A stretch of DNA of 64,000 nt from Celoporthe dispersa. Its lineage: Eukaryota > Ascomycota > Sordariomycetes > Diaporthales > Cryphonectriaceae. Both the position numbers and the translations under genes were made by a program. Positions 9,845-21,721 of this stretch are shown here, in pieces; position 1 is the first letter of the stretch, and every line of letters starts with the position of its first letter. The stretch spans positions 1,240,001-1,304,000 of the forward strand of contig WAID01000006.1 of the NCBI GenBank assembly GCA_016584495.1, written 5' to 3'. The notes below the pieces were generated by a model that had not been told where the DNA came from, did not search any database, and saw only the letters and a program-made list of their open reading frames with translations.

Positions 9845-12304
9845 GTCTTAACACCATTCACCGTCACCGCACTCTAGACCTTTCGAGGAGATTAAACACA
9901 ATTTAGTTCCACGTCCCATCCACCTAGCAGAAGGGATATCCGGCGGAGGAAACATTCACCCTCCCTCCCTCCCTCCCTTCCTCCCCCAGGAATCGATTTC
10001 TCCGCCCTACTAAAAGGCCAAGGCGGAACACTCTTCTCCACTGTGCTAGGCCTGGCCTTCTTGAACTCTCTTGACTATGGCTGCTGCGAGTGAATAGTCG
10101 ATGCAGGGAGAGGAGGCTCACCTTGTGTCTTGACGAATATAGGCCGAGATCGTCATATCTGCATCTATGGGAGAATTTGTTTTCCACTGCAAGGGGATAT
10201 CTTGTGGATCTGATTCGATTGGGTCTTTTCTAGCACAACAACAGGGAAATAACTGTAGGCGAAACCATTTCATCAAGTTAGGTGTGGGTGATGGTGGGAG
10301 GGAGGGGGGGGGAGGTCGGTCCTGACGATCGTTTTCCGGCGGTTTGATGCAGGAGAAATATGCTGGCTGGTTGGATTTTCTGCAGGGCCAAGATCCCTAG
10401 CGAGCACCTCACCACGGAGTTTCGGCACGTACACAAATTAGAACAAGGGCCAAGACTGCAGGAGACAACCATGACACTTTTGTTTCTTCGCAATCTCAGA
10501 TGGAAACTGCTGGACCGCATCACGCCATGTGTGCGCGGAGTGGTGACAGAGGGTGGGAAGGTTCAGCTGCAGACAGGTTAGTCACGTGGCGATGGATTTC
10601 AGTCGGGTCAGATATATTGCACTCGCCAGCCCAGACGTATATCACACATTTTATGCGAGATTCTGTACACGATGGCTCGGCTTGCGCTGTGGCTCCCTGC
10701 TTGCCACCATAGTCGAACCAAGACGTCATTCATCTAAGCAGTAATATCAAAATCAAACCATTGTTTGGAAGAGTCAGTGATGGAGAATTTATTCTCCTCC
10801 ATTAGCACCTAGTATTTTTGCAGCTGAAACACTCACTGCCTCTCGCTGGTTGGGGGAAGAGGAGGAGGAGGGCAGAGACGGGGCTGGCTGTCCTTCTCAG
10901 CTCATCTCCTGCTGAGTCTAGTACACGCGCGTCCAAGACACACCAAGAGGGCTAAAGATGAGACGTGGCACCATGGCAAGGGAAAAACAAAGAAGAAGAA
11001 GAAGAAAAAAAGGGGATCGACAAAAGGGGGGCCTGCTCATCTATCACCGGTAGGAGGAGGTGGTGGATGGTACTTACTATGGTACACGGTGCAGTAGCTA
11101 GTTCTCGGTGCAGGGGAGAGAAGGAGAATGAAGAAGCAACGTCAATATAAATATGGGGCCTTGGATCGGAGCCGCAGTCTGGGGTAAATAAGGTTGACCA
11201 TCGTGCTGTGGCGAGTCGGTGTCCACCCCCCTGAAAGCTCCACCACTGAAATGCCGAGACCAGAGAAACACCAGGCAGGGCAAGACGGGAAGATGGGCCG
11301 CCAACTCTTGATTAAAAGAAGAAGAAAAAAAAAACAAGGAAGAAAAAGACCACCCAAGTGGACCTACCATGTCGAGAATTAAAATAAAAAAAAAACACAC
11401 AAAAACAAATAATCCTTGAAGAACACGCAAATTAACCGGCACATATGAGGCCTCCAGGGGGAACTCCTAGTCTCTCGGCGCCAATACTTCCAGCGACACC
11501 TTACGAAAATGGTGTAGTACATGGATCGGCCCTTGGCTCCTCCCACAAGGGCTGTGTGCGGGAACGGAGGCAGGAATATAAATTTCCTATTCGTGACAGA
11601 GGGCATCGTATGTGGCGCCGAGCCGGTCCTGTCTGGCAAGATCCCATGCCAGCCAAGGGCGTGCGTGGCTGGAAGAATTGTGAGTGGGCGTGGTTCTTGT
11701 CGATGTGTTTCTTGTTTCGTCCTCATTCTCCCCCTGACGATCCTGCCTTTTTTTTGTTCCGGGAGTGTGGGTGGTGTCCTCCCAATGGTCGGTGTTGCTA
11801 CGGTACATGGCACGCCCAGGCGTTCCTGGCTCACTCCACCGGTGGGTGACAGGCTGTCTCGCCGGGACCTCTCTCGCCTCACAGAAATATCTACAGCGGG
11901 ATAGGACACGGAGATCTTGCTGGTACTGACGTGATGACACGATATTAATTTCAAACCCTGACCAGGAAACAGTCTCTGGGTGGACCAAATCATGTTCTCG
12001 CAGCGCATTGGGAGCTGATCACTTTATGATACATTACCACGCCTCTCCCGAGGTCCGCCACAAGCCACCCGCGAGGCGAATGTCTTTTCAGTCTTGCGAC
12101 TACATATTAAGCCTGAATTCAGCCTGAATGAAGTCAGAGGTCCCAGGGAGATGAGAAGTACAGGTCTCGACCTGGGTACACACTCACACCCACATACGAA
12201 TACACACCCTCAGACACGGCCACGCTGCGAGGCGGTTGGGGACAAAATGTGACATGACCAAGGCCTGAGTAAGTGATCAGTGAGGCCAGCATGGAAGGTC
12301 CGCC

Positions 12305-14142
12305 TCACAGCCTAGACGATGGCTCCTGCCCACTCCTGACCACCACACCGTGCGGGCCCTTCCTCTGCCTCTCCCGCAACACCCGCCGCAGGATCTTCCC
12401 GCTGGCGCTCTTGGGAATCTCGTCGACAAACTCGACCTCGCTCACCCACTTGGTCCGCACCTTGCGCTCCCGCACATACCGCAGGATGTCCAGCCCGACG
12501 TCCACCAGCTGCCCTGCGGCCTTCTCTCCCCGTCCGCCCTCCAGCCCGGCTTCAGCACCACATACGCCTTGGGCCTCTCCCCCGCCCACTCGTCCGCCCG
12601 CGCCAGCACGGCACAGTCCTCGACCCCGGCGTGGCCCAGCAGCAGGTCCTCCAGCTCGGCAGGCGCCACGCCGACGCCCTTGACCTTGATGAGCTCCTTG
12701 ATGCGGTCGGTGATGGTGACGAAGCCTTCCCCGTCAACAACCCCCTGGTCCCCCGTGTGCAGGAACCCGTCCTCGTCAAACGTCTCCCGCGTGGCCTGCT
12801 CGTTGCCCAGATACCCCATGACGACCTGAGGCCCGCGCGCCAGGATCTCGCCCGGCTCGTCTGTGCCGGCCTCGGTGCCGTCTTCCCTCAGCAGCTTCAC
12901 CTCTGTCCCCGCCACGATGGTCCCCACGGTGCGGGCGCGGTCGAAGCGGGCCTGTTCGTCCAGGGGCGTGGCCGTGATGCAGCTGCAGCTCTCGGTCATG
13001 CCGTAGCCCTGCTTGAACCCGGTTCCGGGGAACCGGTCCCGCAGCAGCGCCAGGATCTCATCCGACACGGGCGCCGCGCCGCTGCTGAATCTGCGCACGC
13101 AGGAGAGGTCGTAGTCCTTGACGGCGGGGTCGCGCACGAGCCGGATGAGGAGGGGCGGGACGAGGAGGAGCTCGCGGATCTGGTGCTCGACGACGGCGGC
13201 CAGCATGGAGGGCATGGTGAAGGAGGGCAGCATGATGACCTCGGCGTTGATGGCGACGGGGATGTGCATGGCGTGGACGATGCCCGTGATGTGGAACAGG
13301 GGGAGGACGCCCAGCACCTTCTTGTGGTCGGGAGGGGTGAGGGGCATCATCTGGAGGGCCTGGGCGATCACGTTGTGGTGGGAGATCATGACGGCCTTGG
13401 GCAGCCCTGTCGTTCCCGAGGAGAAGCTGAGGAACGCGCACGTGTCGCCGTTGCCTCTGCCCCTGGTGCCGTCCCGGGGAGGAATGCGGAACGGGGCCAC
13501 CTGGGCCTCGGGGCCGCCGTAGGCTTTTCCGAGGCGGATCAGGTCCTGGATGGTGGTGTAGTGGCGTCCCTCCCCCCCAGCGGCGCCGGCGGCAGCCTGG
13601 TCACCCTCGAGGAGGAAGATGTGCCGCCTCGGGATCCCCACGCGCCGGGCTGCCTCCTCGGCGACGGCCAGTGAGGTTGGGTGGGTGGCGACGAACCTGG
13701 CCCTGGCGGTGCGGAGGGCGTAGGTCATCTCGTCGACGGTGTAGGCCGGGGACGCACCCGACACGATGCCGCCGACGCGCACGGCTGCGAACAGGGTGAC
13801 TGGGTACCAGATGGTGTTCCTGCTGAAGAGGGCGACGGTCTGGCCTGGCTGGAGGCCGTAGCTGCGGACGAGAGCGGTCGAGATGTGGGTTGCGCTGTCC
13901 CGGACCTGTCGCCATGATACGCGCTCCTTGCTCACGGCGTCAGTGTACCCGGCGAGGTCGGGCTCGGGGATGCGGCCGTTCAAGGGCGAGGCTGGGGAGC
14001 CTGGCTCGAAGAGCCATTGCCATACTGTCACGTCTGTGGGGACTATCCGGGTATGTACGTTAGCATGATCAGCTGTCATGGGGGGAGGGGGAGGTGGTGC
14101 TCTCACCTTGGATATCCGGATGCTTGCTCTTGAAGATTGGCA
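12305..14142 (-). CDS. 4-coumarate-CoA ligase-like acyl-CoA synthetase, peroxisomal
   Basis: An adenylate-forming enzyme that activates a carboxylic acid (aryl or fatty acid; substrate not predictable) to its CoA thioester using ATP. Two exons: 14142-14106 (MPIFKSKHPDIQ) and 14033-12305; the 72-nt intron has a CTAAC branch point. The frame resumes with DVTVWQWLFE, the usual N-terminus of fungal 4CL-like enzymes. Motifs: P-loop SFSSGTTGLPKAVMISHHN, YGMTES, HTGDQGVVDGEGF, DRIKELIKVKG and the catalytic-lysine motif KSASGKILRR near the end. The protein ends SRL, a type 1 peroxisomal targeting tripeptide. One base seems to be missing near 12540-12548: upstream sequence ends in a non-family frame, and the C-terminal domain (LVDVGLDILRYVRERK onward) lies in the adjacent frame. 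With one base allowed the product is 588 residues, typical for the family. Divergent from the DUF3824-like gene. Confidence 0.88.
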
Positions 14143-17013
14143 TGATCACTTGTTCCTGTATGTATGCTGTACCAAAGTCTTCTCTAGGCCACTGGGTAAA
14201 CCAACTCAGTACTGCTGAATAGTAGGCTGGGTCTCGACAGCTATATCATCCGGTCTTGTCTTTTATTACATGCCTTGTATAAAATGTTTTCAAAAATTCA
14301 GGAGGAGGAGGAGGGCTCGACAACATGCCCACTCGCAGACTGTTGTTGGAGAGTACCTCGACCCTCCTCCTTCTCCTCACCGTGTCTCCTACACCCCATG
14401 TTTGTAGAGCTATGTTGTAATACCTCGGCGCTCAACGGCTTTCCTTATTGGGGTAATGATGGGCCCTCTTCGCTGCAGCAGCCACCGATAGATACTTGAG
14501 TCCGGGATTGTATCCCTCGACAGAGGTGAAAAAAAAAAAAAAAAAAAAACAGGAAAAGGTAGGAGAAACAACAAGAAGAAGAATGAGAAGTAGAGTTTAT
14601 AGCAAAAACAATCTATACTACTTATATATGATACATATCGCAGTGTGTCTGTTACTGAGGGCGGTCAGAACGGGGTTTACCTGGGCTTTCGCTATATTAT
14701 ATTGACACTATGCGAGGACCAACCGTCTCTTCCTGCAGTGCGACGAAAGGCTCTGCAGCATATAACGGCAATACAAATTCATAGAGGCCTCAATCACTGC
14801 GATCGAGAGGTTTCCCTTTTCTAAAACAAAACAAAGAAACACAAATACAACAAAATACAGACTCCGGGACGAGGTGAAGCTGGTGATCCCAGTCTCGCCC
14901 GTCCGAGCTTCTCCTCTCCACACACACACACTCACAAGCTACGCTCATTGGGCCCACCCACACAGCAGTGCCATAGCTAAGCACATACTACGGTACTGTC
15001 CCAAACCAATGCAGCTGGCTGTGAGGGGAGGGGCTCCATCTTTTTGCCCGATGTGGACTGACGTCATGCATGCAGAGGGCACATGCACTCAACAAGCCTT
15101 CCCCCTCTTCCCTTGAGGAGACTGCGCCCGCAGAAGGGCTTGACACCTGGTCCCGACGTATCAGAGGGGTAGAGAAAGCGGGGTGGGCAGCCCGCTGGAT
15201 GCGTGGTGATGTGATGGCGGATGGATCATGGTGGTGAGCGGGTTTAGAAGAGACGAGCCGACGAGAGAAGGCAACGAGGGGCAGCTGCGTGTAAAGTGGG
15301 TTCGTATCCAGCAGGTAAAAGAAAGATAGAAAAGAAGAAAGAAAAGAAGAAAGAAAAAAAAAATAGGAAAGATGGCAATGGCACCTCAACAGCCGAGAAT
15401 ACTACGGTAACCCAAAGCCTAGCCCCCTCCCCCCCGGCCGTACCCACACAGAAAGCACCGGCATGATGCGCAGGGAGTGAATGACTATGGGTGACTCTTT
15501 GGGGATGGCATGATCATGATCATCACCGAGGAGAAGCTTTTCAGTGGTCACAAGCCTAACCTGCTGTCTAAAAAAAGGTCTCCGGGGGAGGGACTGATCC
15601 GATTATCTGTAGGCCATGTTGCAGGAGAGTATTTACAACACGGCCCTTTTGTTTTTCCTCCTTGGTAGCTGATGAATGTGTGTGTGGGCGAGAGAGAAAG
15701 AGAGAGAGGCTGAGAAGAGGGAAAGAGAGAGAGCGAGAGAGGCTAGAGAGGGGGGGGATCCAGGTTTGCGTTCGGCAACCTTGGAAGCAAGGCCTGGATT
15801 TCCAGGGAAGAGGTGTACAGTACCATAAAAAGTACCCTTTCATGCACCCGAATCCTGTTCATTCCATGCACCTCAGATTCCAAAACAAGAAGAAGAAGAC
15901 GGAAACAGGAAGGATTCTTATTCAGGTCCCCTGTTTTCTTCTTCTTTCTCTTTCTTTCTCTGTCCTCTTTTTCCCTTTTTTTCTCTTCTTTTTCCTTGTC
16001 AGACCACACAGCTGAGGTTCTTACGAGTGACAAAGTACATGACCAGGCGGTCAGTTTTTGAATAAGAAAAAAAAAAAAAAAGAGGCCAGCCATGTGCCAA
16101 GTTTAGACTAGATCTTACATTGGGTGTACGTAACTTCAGTACATACTTTTTACAGGTCTCACCACTTTCGGGCGCATGCTCATCGGGTCGGGTGGTACAT
16201 GTCAGTACAGTACAGTCAGTGTTGTACATACCATAGTACATTGGTGGCTGCTGCATGACCACCTGTCAATTCTCACTCCCACACACACACACACACGCAC
16301 ACACACACATACACGCACGCACGCTGAACGGGCACATGAGTCGAGGAAGAGCATGAGAGTAGGACTTCTACAGCCTTCTGTGGCCGTCCTCGCCGCCGTC
16401 GTCAGCCGTGACTGTCCTTCCTCCTCCTCTCCATCCTTTCTCGTCTTCCATCCTCCTCCTCCTCCTCCTTGTCACCATCTTTCTGTGTGACTCTCTGTGT
16501 GTGCCTCTCCACATCCATCACAAACCTAGGCTTTGGCTGCGACTCCTGAATACTGCCAACCTCGAAGGAAACCTTATACAACACAAGAAACGGGCGCTAG
16601 GGGAGCAGCGGGCAGTTCAGACCAAGGAGACAAGGCAGGCCCCCTCGGAGGAGGAGAGAGGGGAGGGGTCACATCCTTGGGCTTAGGTGCTCTGACTTAG
16701 CCCAGCCATCCTAATTTAATACCTACCTGGTTCCTTCCTTCCGCAAAAATCCAACAATACCAACAACAGCAACAACAACCCGGCCCTCGAGACTTCCCTT
16801 CCTGTCGAGTCATACCCCCCCCCCCCATCTTATCGACCTATTTTCCCACCTCTTTCCTCACTTACATCATACCTCCTCGGTCGACGACCAAAACCTCACA
16901 TCACCAACACTGACTGACGACACACCTCTTTCTCTCCCACACACACACCCCAATACACACCCTCTCCTCCTCTCATCACTACCTTTCGCGCGCATCTCCG
17001 CTCCTCCCCCAAG
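14143..17013. promoter_or_regulatory. Divergent intergenic region with several simple repeats
   Basis: About 2.9 kb between divergent start codons; it should contain both promoters. It has A runs (14529-14548, 16066-16081), a purine-rich GA tract (15690-15750) facing a pyrimidine tract (15940-16000), a CA microsatellite (16280-16309) and CTCCT repeats (16415-16470). TAC/GTA words are frequent, for example TACTACGGTAC at 14986-14996 and its relatives at 15400 and 16228. The pyrimidine-rich 16800-17013 stretch looks like the leader of the downstream gene. No coding gene is supported. Confidence 0.5.
16280..16309. repeat. (CA)n microsatellite
   Basis: An interrupted CA repeat of about fifteen units, with single CG interruptions, in the spacer upstream of the DUF3824-like gene. 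Confidence 0.85.
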
Positions 17014-19831
17014 ATGCCCGAAACGGTCTACCGAGAGTCCCGCAGCTACGTGCGCGAGCGGGACGACCACTCCGACGACGACGAGGACGACCGCTACAGC
17101 CGCGCCCCGACCGTCCGTCGCTACAAGGTCACCACCACCAACCGAGGAGGCGGCCCACCTCCTCCTCCTCCCGCCCCCTCGCAGCCTCCCGTCGAGTTTG
17201 AGCGCACCGAGCGCGTCGTCGAGCGAGACTACGACTACGACGACGATCGCCGCTCGCGCTACTCCTCCTCGCACGCCTGGAGCGGCGGAGGAGGCCACCC
17301 GGGCCGCTCGTCTGGCGACCTGCTCGAGGTCGACACTACCCGCCGCGTCTACCTGCCCGAGCGCCCGCGGTCCGCATTTGACCCGCCCGTCCGCAACACC
17401 ACCGTCGTCGAGAAAAAGGTGGTCGAGAGGGAGAGGGAGCCGCAGCCGCACGTGCAGCCCGATTTCTACGACCTCACGCGCCGCAGCGTCGTCAAGGACG
17501 ACGGCCGCACCGTGCTCTACGAGAAGACCAGGGAGGTCGAGAGGGAGGACCCCTATGTGCCCGCCCCGGAGCGCTCGCGCACCGTCGTCGAGAAGAAGGT
17601 GGTCGAGCGGGAGCGCGAGGACGACCGGTGGTATGACGACCGCGGTGGTGACAGGTCGCGCACCGTGGTAGAAAAGAAGGTCGTGGAACGAGACCGCGAC
17701 GACGACCACCGCTGGTACGACGACCGTGGCGACAGGTCGCGCACCGTGGTCGAGAAGAAGGTGGTGGAGCGCGGTGACGACCGCCACTGGGTCGACGACA
17801 GGGACCGCGCCGTGGTCTACGAGAAGTCGACCGAGATCGAGCGGGAGCGGGGCCCCATGTCGCCGCACTCACCTCGCGACTGGGACCGCCACTCGCACTC
17901 GCCGTGGGACCGCAGCAACGACAACAACAACGTCGACGTGCGCCTCGAGAGGCGGGTGGAGCGCCGTGACGACGGCGTCGACGTCACCATCCAGCGCCGC
18001 ACCGAGGAGCGCCGCGACGAGACCCCCCACGGCGAGTACCAGCAGTACCGCAGGGAGACGGAGTACTTTGAGCCCCCGGCCCCCGACCCAGCGCCTATCA
18101 TCATCCGGCCCCGCGCCACGGAGCAGCGCATCATCGTGCAGGAGGCCCCCGAGCCCGCGCCCATCGTCGTCCCCTACAGGCAGACCAACCACGAGATGGT
18201 GGTGCGCCGCCCGCAGCCGCAGCCCGACCCGCGGGAGGACGAGGACTACTACTACCGCCGCAGGGAGGTCGAGCGCTACGACGGCCACCGCGAGCGCGAC
18301 GAGGACTACGCCACGTACAGGCGCGGCGCCAGGGGCGGCGGCCGCTACGAGGACGGCTACGGGTCCGACGACGACGTCTATGTCAGGCGCACCATCATCC
18401 GCCGCGAGCGCAGCAAGACCCCTGACCACCACCACAGGCTGCACCTGGCCGAGGGCGCCGCCGCCGGTGCGGGGATCGCCGCCCTCACCGTCTCCCCGCC
18501 GCAGCGAGGACGGCCATGCCCAGAGCGGCCGCGGTCGCAAGGTCCTGGCGGGCGCTGCCCTCGGCGCCCTCGGCACAGAGGTCTTCAAGCGGGCCCGCTC
18601 GGCCTACCAGGACCGTTACGGCTCCGACGAGGACCGCTACTACGAGGACCGCCCCATCAGCGGCCGCGGCCGCTCCAAGTCGCGACGCCGGGACGACTAC
18701 TCTGACGATGACGACGACAAGAGGGACAAGCACTCCAAGATCAAGACGGGGCTCGGGCTCGCCGCCGCCGCCCTCGCCGTGGCCGGCGCCGCCAAGTACT
18801 ACCAGACGCAGAAGATCGAGAAGGAGGAGCTGCGCCGCGGGCGCAGCCGCAACCGGCGCGGCGGGTACTCGGACAGCGAGGAAGGATACTACAGCAGGAG
18901 CAACAGCCGCGGGCCCGGCCCGAGATCACCATCACGCGGCGGTGGTGTCGGCGGGATGGCCAAGGCCGCCGCCGGCACGGCGGCTGTCGCGGGCCTGGTG
19001 CACCACTTCCGCAGCAAATCTCGCCAGCGCAGCAAGGGCGGGTCCAAGTCGCGGTCGCGGTCGCGCCTCCGCACGGGCGCCGAGATCGTGGCGGCCGGGC
19101 TGGCGGGCGCGGCGGGCAAGAAGCTCTACGATAGGCACAAGGAGAAGAAGGACGTAGAGCGGGAGCGGGAGTTCTCGGACGAGGAGTACGAACGAGGCCT
19201 GCGGGAGCGGTCCCGGTCCAGACGTGGCGGCCACGGCCACGGAGGATCACGATCGCGGTCCCGGTCCCGGTCCGTTTCGCGCAGCAGCAGGTCGCGCTCT
19301 CGACCCCCTTCCTCCCACCACCCCGCCGCAGCCGCTGATCCTGAGCTAGGTTTGGTTGAGTACGGCGGCCACCCCTCTACTCCGAGCCATCGTACCCCGA
19401 GGAGCAGCACGGGTACGGACCGGCCCCTGTGGATGCCGCCGAGGAGAGGAGGCGCAGGAGGGCGGCGCGCCTCGCCAGGCAGGAGAGGGAGAGGCACGAC
19501 AGGTCGAGGAGCAGGGGCGGGGCCTCGGCGGATGACTACGACGACGACGATGACGATAGGAAGAGGGGCGAGAAGAGGACCAAGAGGAGCAGCAGCCGGC
19601 TCAGGGATATGGCGACGGGTGCCGTGGCCGCCGGGGCCGCGGCGATCGGGGTCAAGAAGTACGAGGAGAGGAAGAAGGAGAAGGAGAGGCAGAAGGAGGC
19701 CGAGTCGAGGGAGCGGGAGAGGGAGAGGGAGGACAGCAGGGACAGGCCGATCACCGAGGAGGCCAGGGAGCAGAGGAGGGCGGAGAGGGAGAGAGCACGG
19801 AGGGAGAGGGACAAGGCTCGCAACCGTGAGT

Positions 19832-19869
<38 letters not shown>

Positions 19870-21721
19870 CCTGCCTCGCAAATGTCTCAGCTAACGCGTC
19901 CACCCACCTCAACCCACAGGCTACGAGGATTCCGTCACCGACGATGCGTATGACGCCTATGGCCCCCAGCGGACCCCATCACCTCCCAACGCCTCGGGAG
20001 GTGCCTACTACGGCCCGCCACAGACACCGCCCGTGCCAGCCGTACACGAAGAACCACCGCCGGCCAACACCACCTTCGCCCAGGGCTTCACGCAGCACCC
20101 GAACGTGGCATCGACCAACCTCAACCACGAATATCGTCCCTACAACCCGCAGGACTACACCGCTTTCCCGGGGCCGCCGCTGGGCCCTCCCCAAACTCGG
20201 CGGCGACGCCCACGGGGATGCCGCCGCCACCAACGGGGGGCCACCGTCCGCTGGACCCCGACCATGTGAGTAGTGAAAGTTCGTCTTCCTCTGTCAATGT
20301 TTAGTGTTTTTTTCTTCTTCTTCGTCTTTCCTGTATAAAGAAGGGTCTGTGTGGGAGGCAGAAGAGGAGGACGACGACGACGAAGAAGAAGAAGAGAATG
20401 GTCCATGGCGATGTTGCACGTGTTTCAAGTGATGCCAGCTTGATTGCACTGTTTACACTCATTCTAGACCTTGAACCCTCTCAGACACACACACACACAC
20501 ACACACACACGCATACACACAAACACAGAGAGAGAGTTTTGAGTCTAGCCATGTGGGCTCGGCTTATTTGAGACCGCCTCTCATGCCTTACCCTGAGCAT
20601 TCACCAATACAGGGTCGTCTCAACATTGCACAAAAAAAGCAATGAAGACTGACATGACATACCCGACAGATGGTCTAAGTCAACCTCCACCCTACCGCTC
20701 CCGCGAGGTCTCGCCAGCGTCACCCATCACCGCATCAGCCACCAGAGATCTTACAACAACACCACCACCACCATCACCACCACGAACCCCGTCACCACCA
20801 GCACCAACACAGTCCCACGTGCAGTTCGGACCCCTGTCCCCCCAGTCCTCGCGCACCCTCCTGCGCCACCGCGCCACACGCTCCGGCGAGGCTATCGACA
20901 AGATCACACCCGGTGACGAGCGGCAGCAGGACACAGAGCACCAGGCCGCCCTCGCCGATGACCAACAAGACCACGACCCCGACGCAGACGCAGACGGTAC
21001 CGTCGTCGCCCCCCGTCGGCGCTTCCGCAAGCGCCGTCGGAACTCTGACCCTCCGCCAACCGTCCTCTCGTCTCGCGCCACCGCGACGGGCCGGTCGAGT
21101 CGGACCGCTCATCACCGTCGGAAGACGAGGTCGAGGATCTCCCTGAGCGCTTTGACCCCCAGGGCCGCCCATTCGACGGCTCCTCGTCAACCTCTCGCCA
21201 GCGCGGGTGGACCCAGCGCCGCGGGGATTTCGAGTACCGCAGCCCGCAGCCCGGCGGGGCACAGGTCCGCGGCTCGTGGGGCGTCGCGGGAACGGACCCG
21301 GAGCATGTGGAGCGGATGATGAGGGATGTCACGGGCATGTTGTCAGGGGGAGATGCCGAGGGGCGTGGGCGGCTGGCTGGGGCTGGCGGGGAAGCTGTTG
21401 GGCGGGGCGATGGCCGGTGGCCACGGGCTGATTCCTGACGGGGAGGAAGAGGAGGCGGCGGATGGACGGCGTAGGCGGGATGCTGGCGAGCCGAGGGGTG
21501 GTCGTCGCGGGTACGGGGAGGACAGCGAGAGGGGAGAGAGGGGTGTGGTCGGGTATGGTGGTGGGGGCAGCGAGGTCAGTCGTGACGAGAGGGGCAAAGG
21601 GAGGAGGAGGACTGACGATCATGGATATAATGATGATTATAATGATGATGACGAGAGCGATGCGAGGGAGGAGCTGAGGAGGCACAGGAGGAGGAGGAGG
21701 AGGAGGAGGGAGGTGGACTGA
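17014..21721 (+). CDS. Large charged DUF3824-like repeat protein, multiple frame breaks
   Basis: A low-complexity protein of well over 1,300 residues with an Arg/Asp/Glu/Ser-rich chain; from memory it matches fungal DUF3824-domain proteins, whose function is unknown. The N-terminal third carries four copies of a TVVEKKVVER motif with DDRWYDDRG spacers, plus PIIIRPRATEQRIIVQE-type segments. The middle and C-terminal parts alternate Gly/Ala helical segments (AAGAGIAAL, LAGAALGALG, GLGLAAAALAVAGAAKYY, AAAGTAAVAGLVHHF, EIVAAGLAGAAGKKLY, ATGAVAAGAAAIGVKKYEE) with SR/RS-rich linkers. Exon 1 is 17014-19825 and exon 2 is 19920-20265; the acceptor of exon 3 (between about 20610 and 20700) is unresolved. 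The frame changes at five places: an extra C in 18494-18497, a missing C in 19372-19375, a missing C in 20189-20192, probably a missing C near 21056, and an extra G within 21346-21363. Allowing for the first three, exon phases sum correctly. The C-terminal part contains VQFGPLSPQSSRTLLRHR and a final RE-rich tail ending at 21721. Confidence 0.75.
19832..19868. repeat. (AGC)n trinucleotide repeat inside an intron
   Basis: About twelve AGC/CAG units that begin almost directly after the GTGAGT donor of the first intron of the DUF3824-like gene. The repeat lies in the intron (19826-19919), so length changes would not alter the protein but could affect splicing. Confidence 0.85.
20483..20510. repeat. 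(CA)n microsatellite
   Basis: About fourteen CA units within the second intron of the DUF3824-like gene. Confidence 0.85.

Larger units (their letters stand above)
9279..12304. other. Three-kilobase gene-free region
   Basis: I see no supportable gene on either strand. The first few hundred bases should be the promoter and leader of the secreted repeat protein (minus strand). The region holds a GA microsatellite (9619-9642), a CT microsatellite (9807-9840), CCCT/CCTT pyrimidine runs near 9958-9990, several A-rich runs (10985-11010, 11325-11335, 11385-11400) and a TACTATGGTAC word at 11075-11085. Small open frames between 11.4 and 12.0 kb lack family features or splice support. Confidence 0.55.

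Noticed and set aside
17869..18588. Hydrophobic Val/Leu/Ala-rich minus-strand frames opposite the DUF3824-like gene
   Set aside because: Complement of Arg/Asp/Glu codons yields hydrophobic-looking translations; no start context, splice sites or family.
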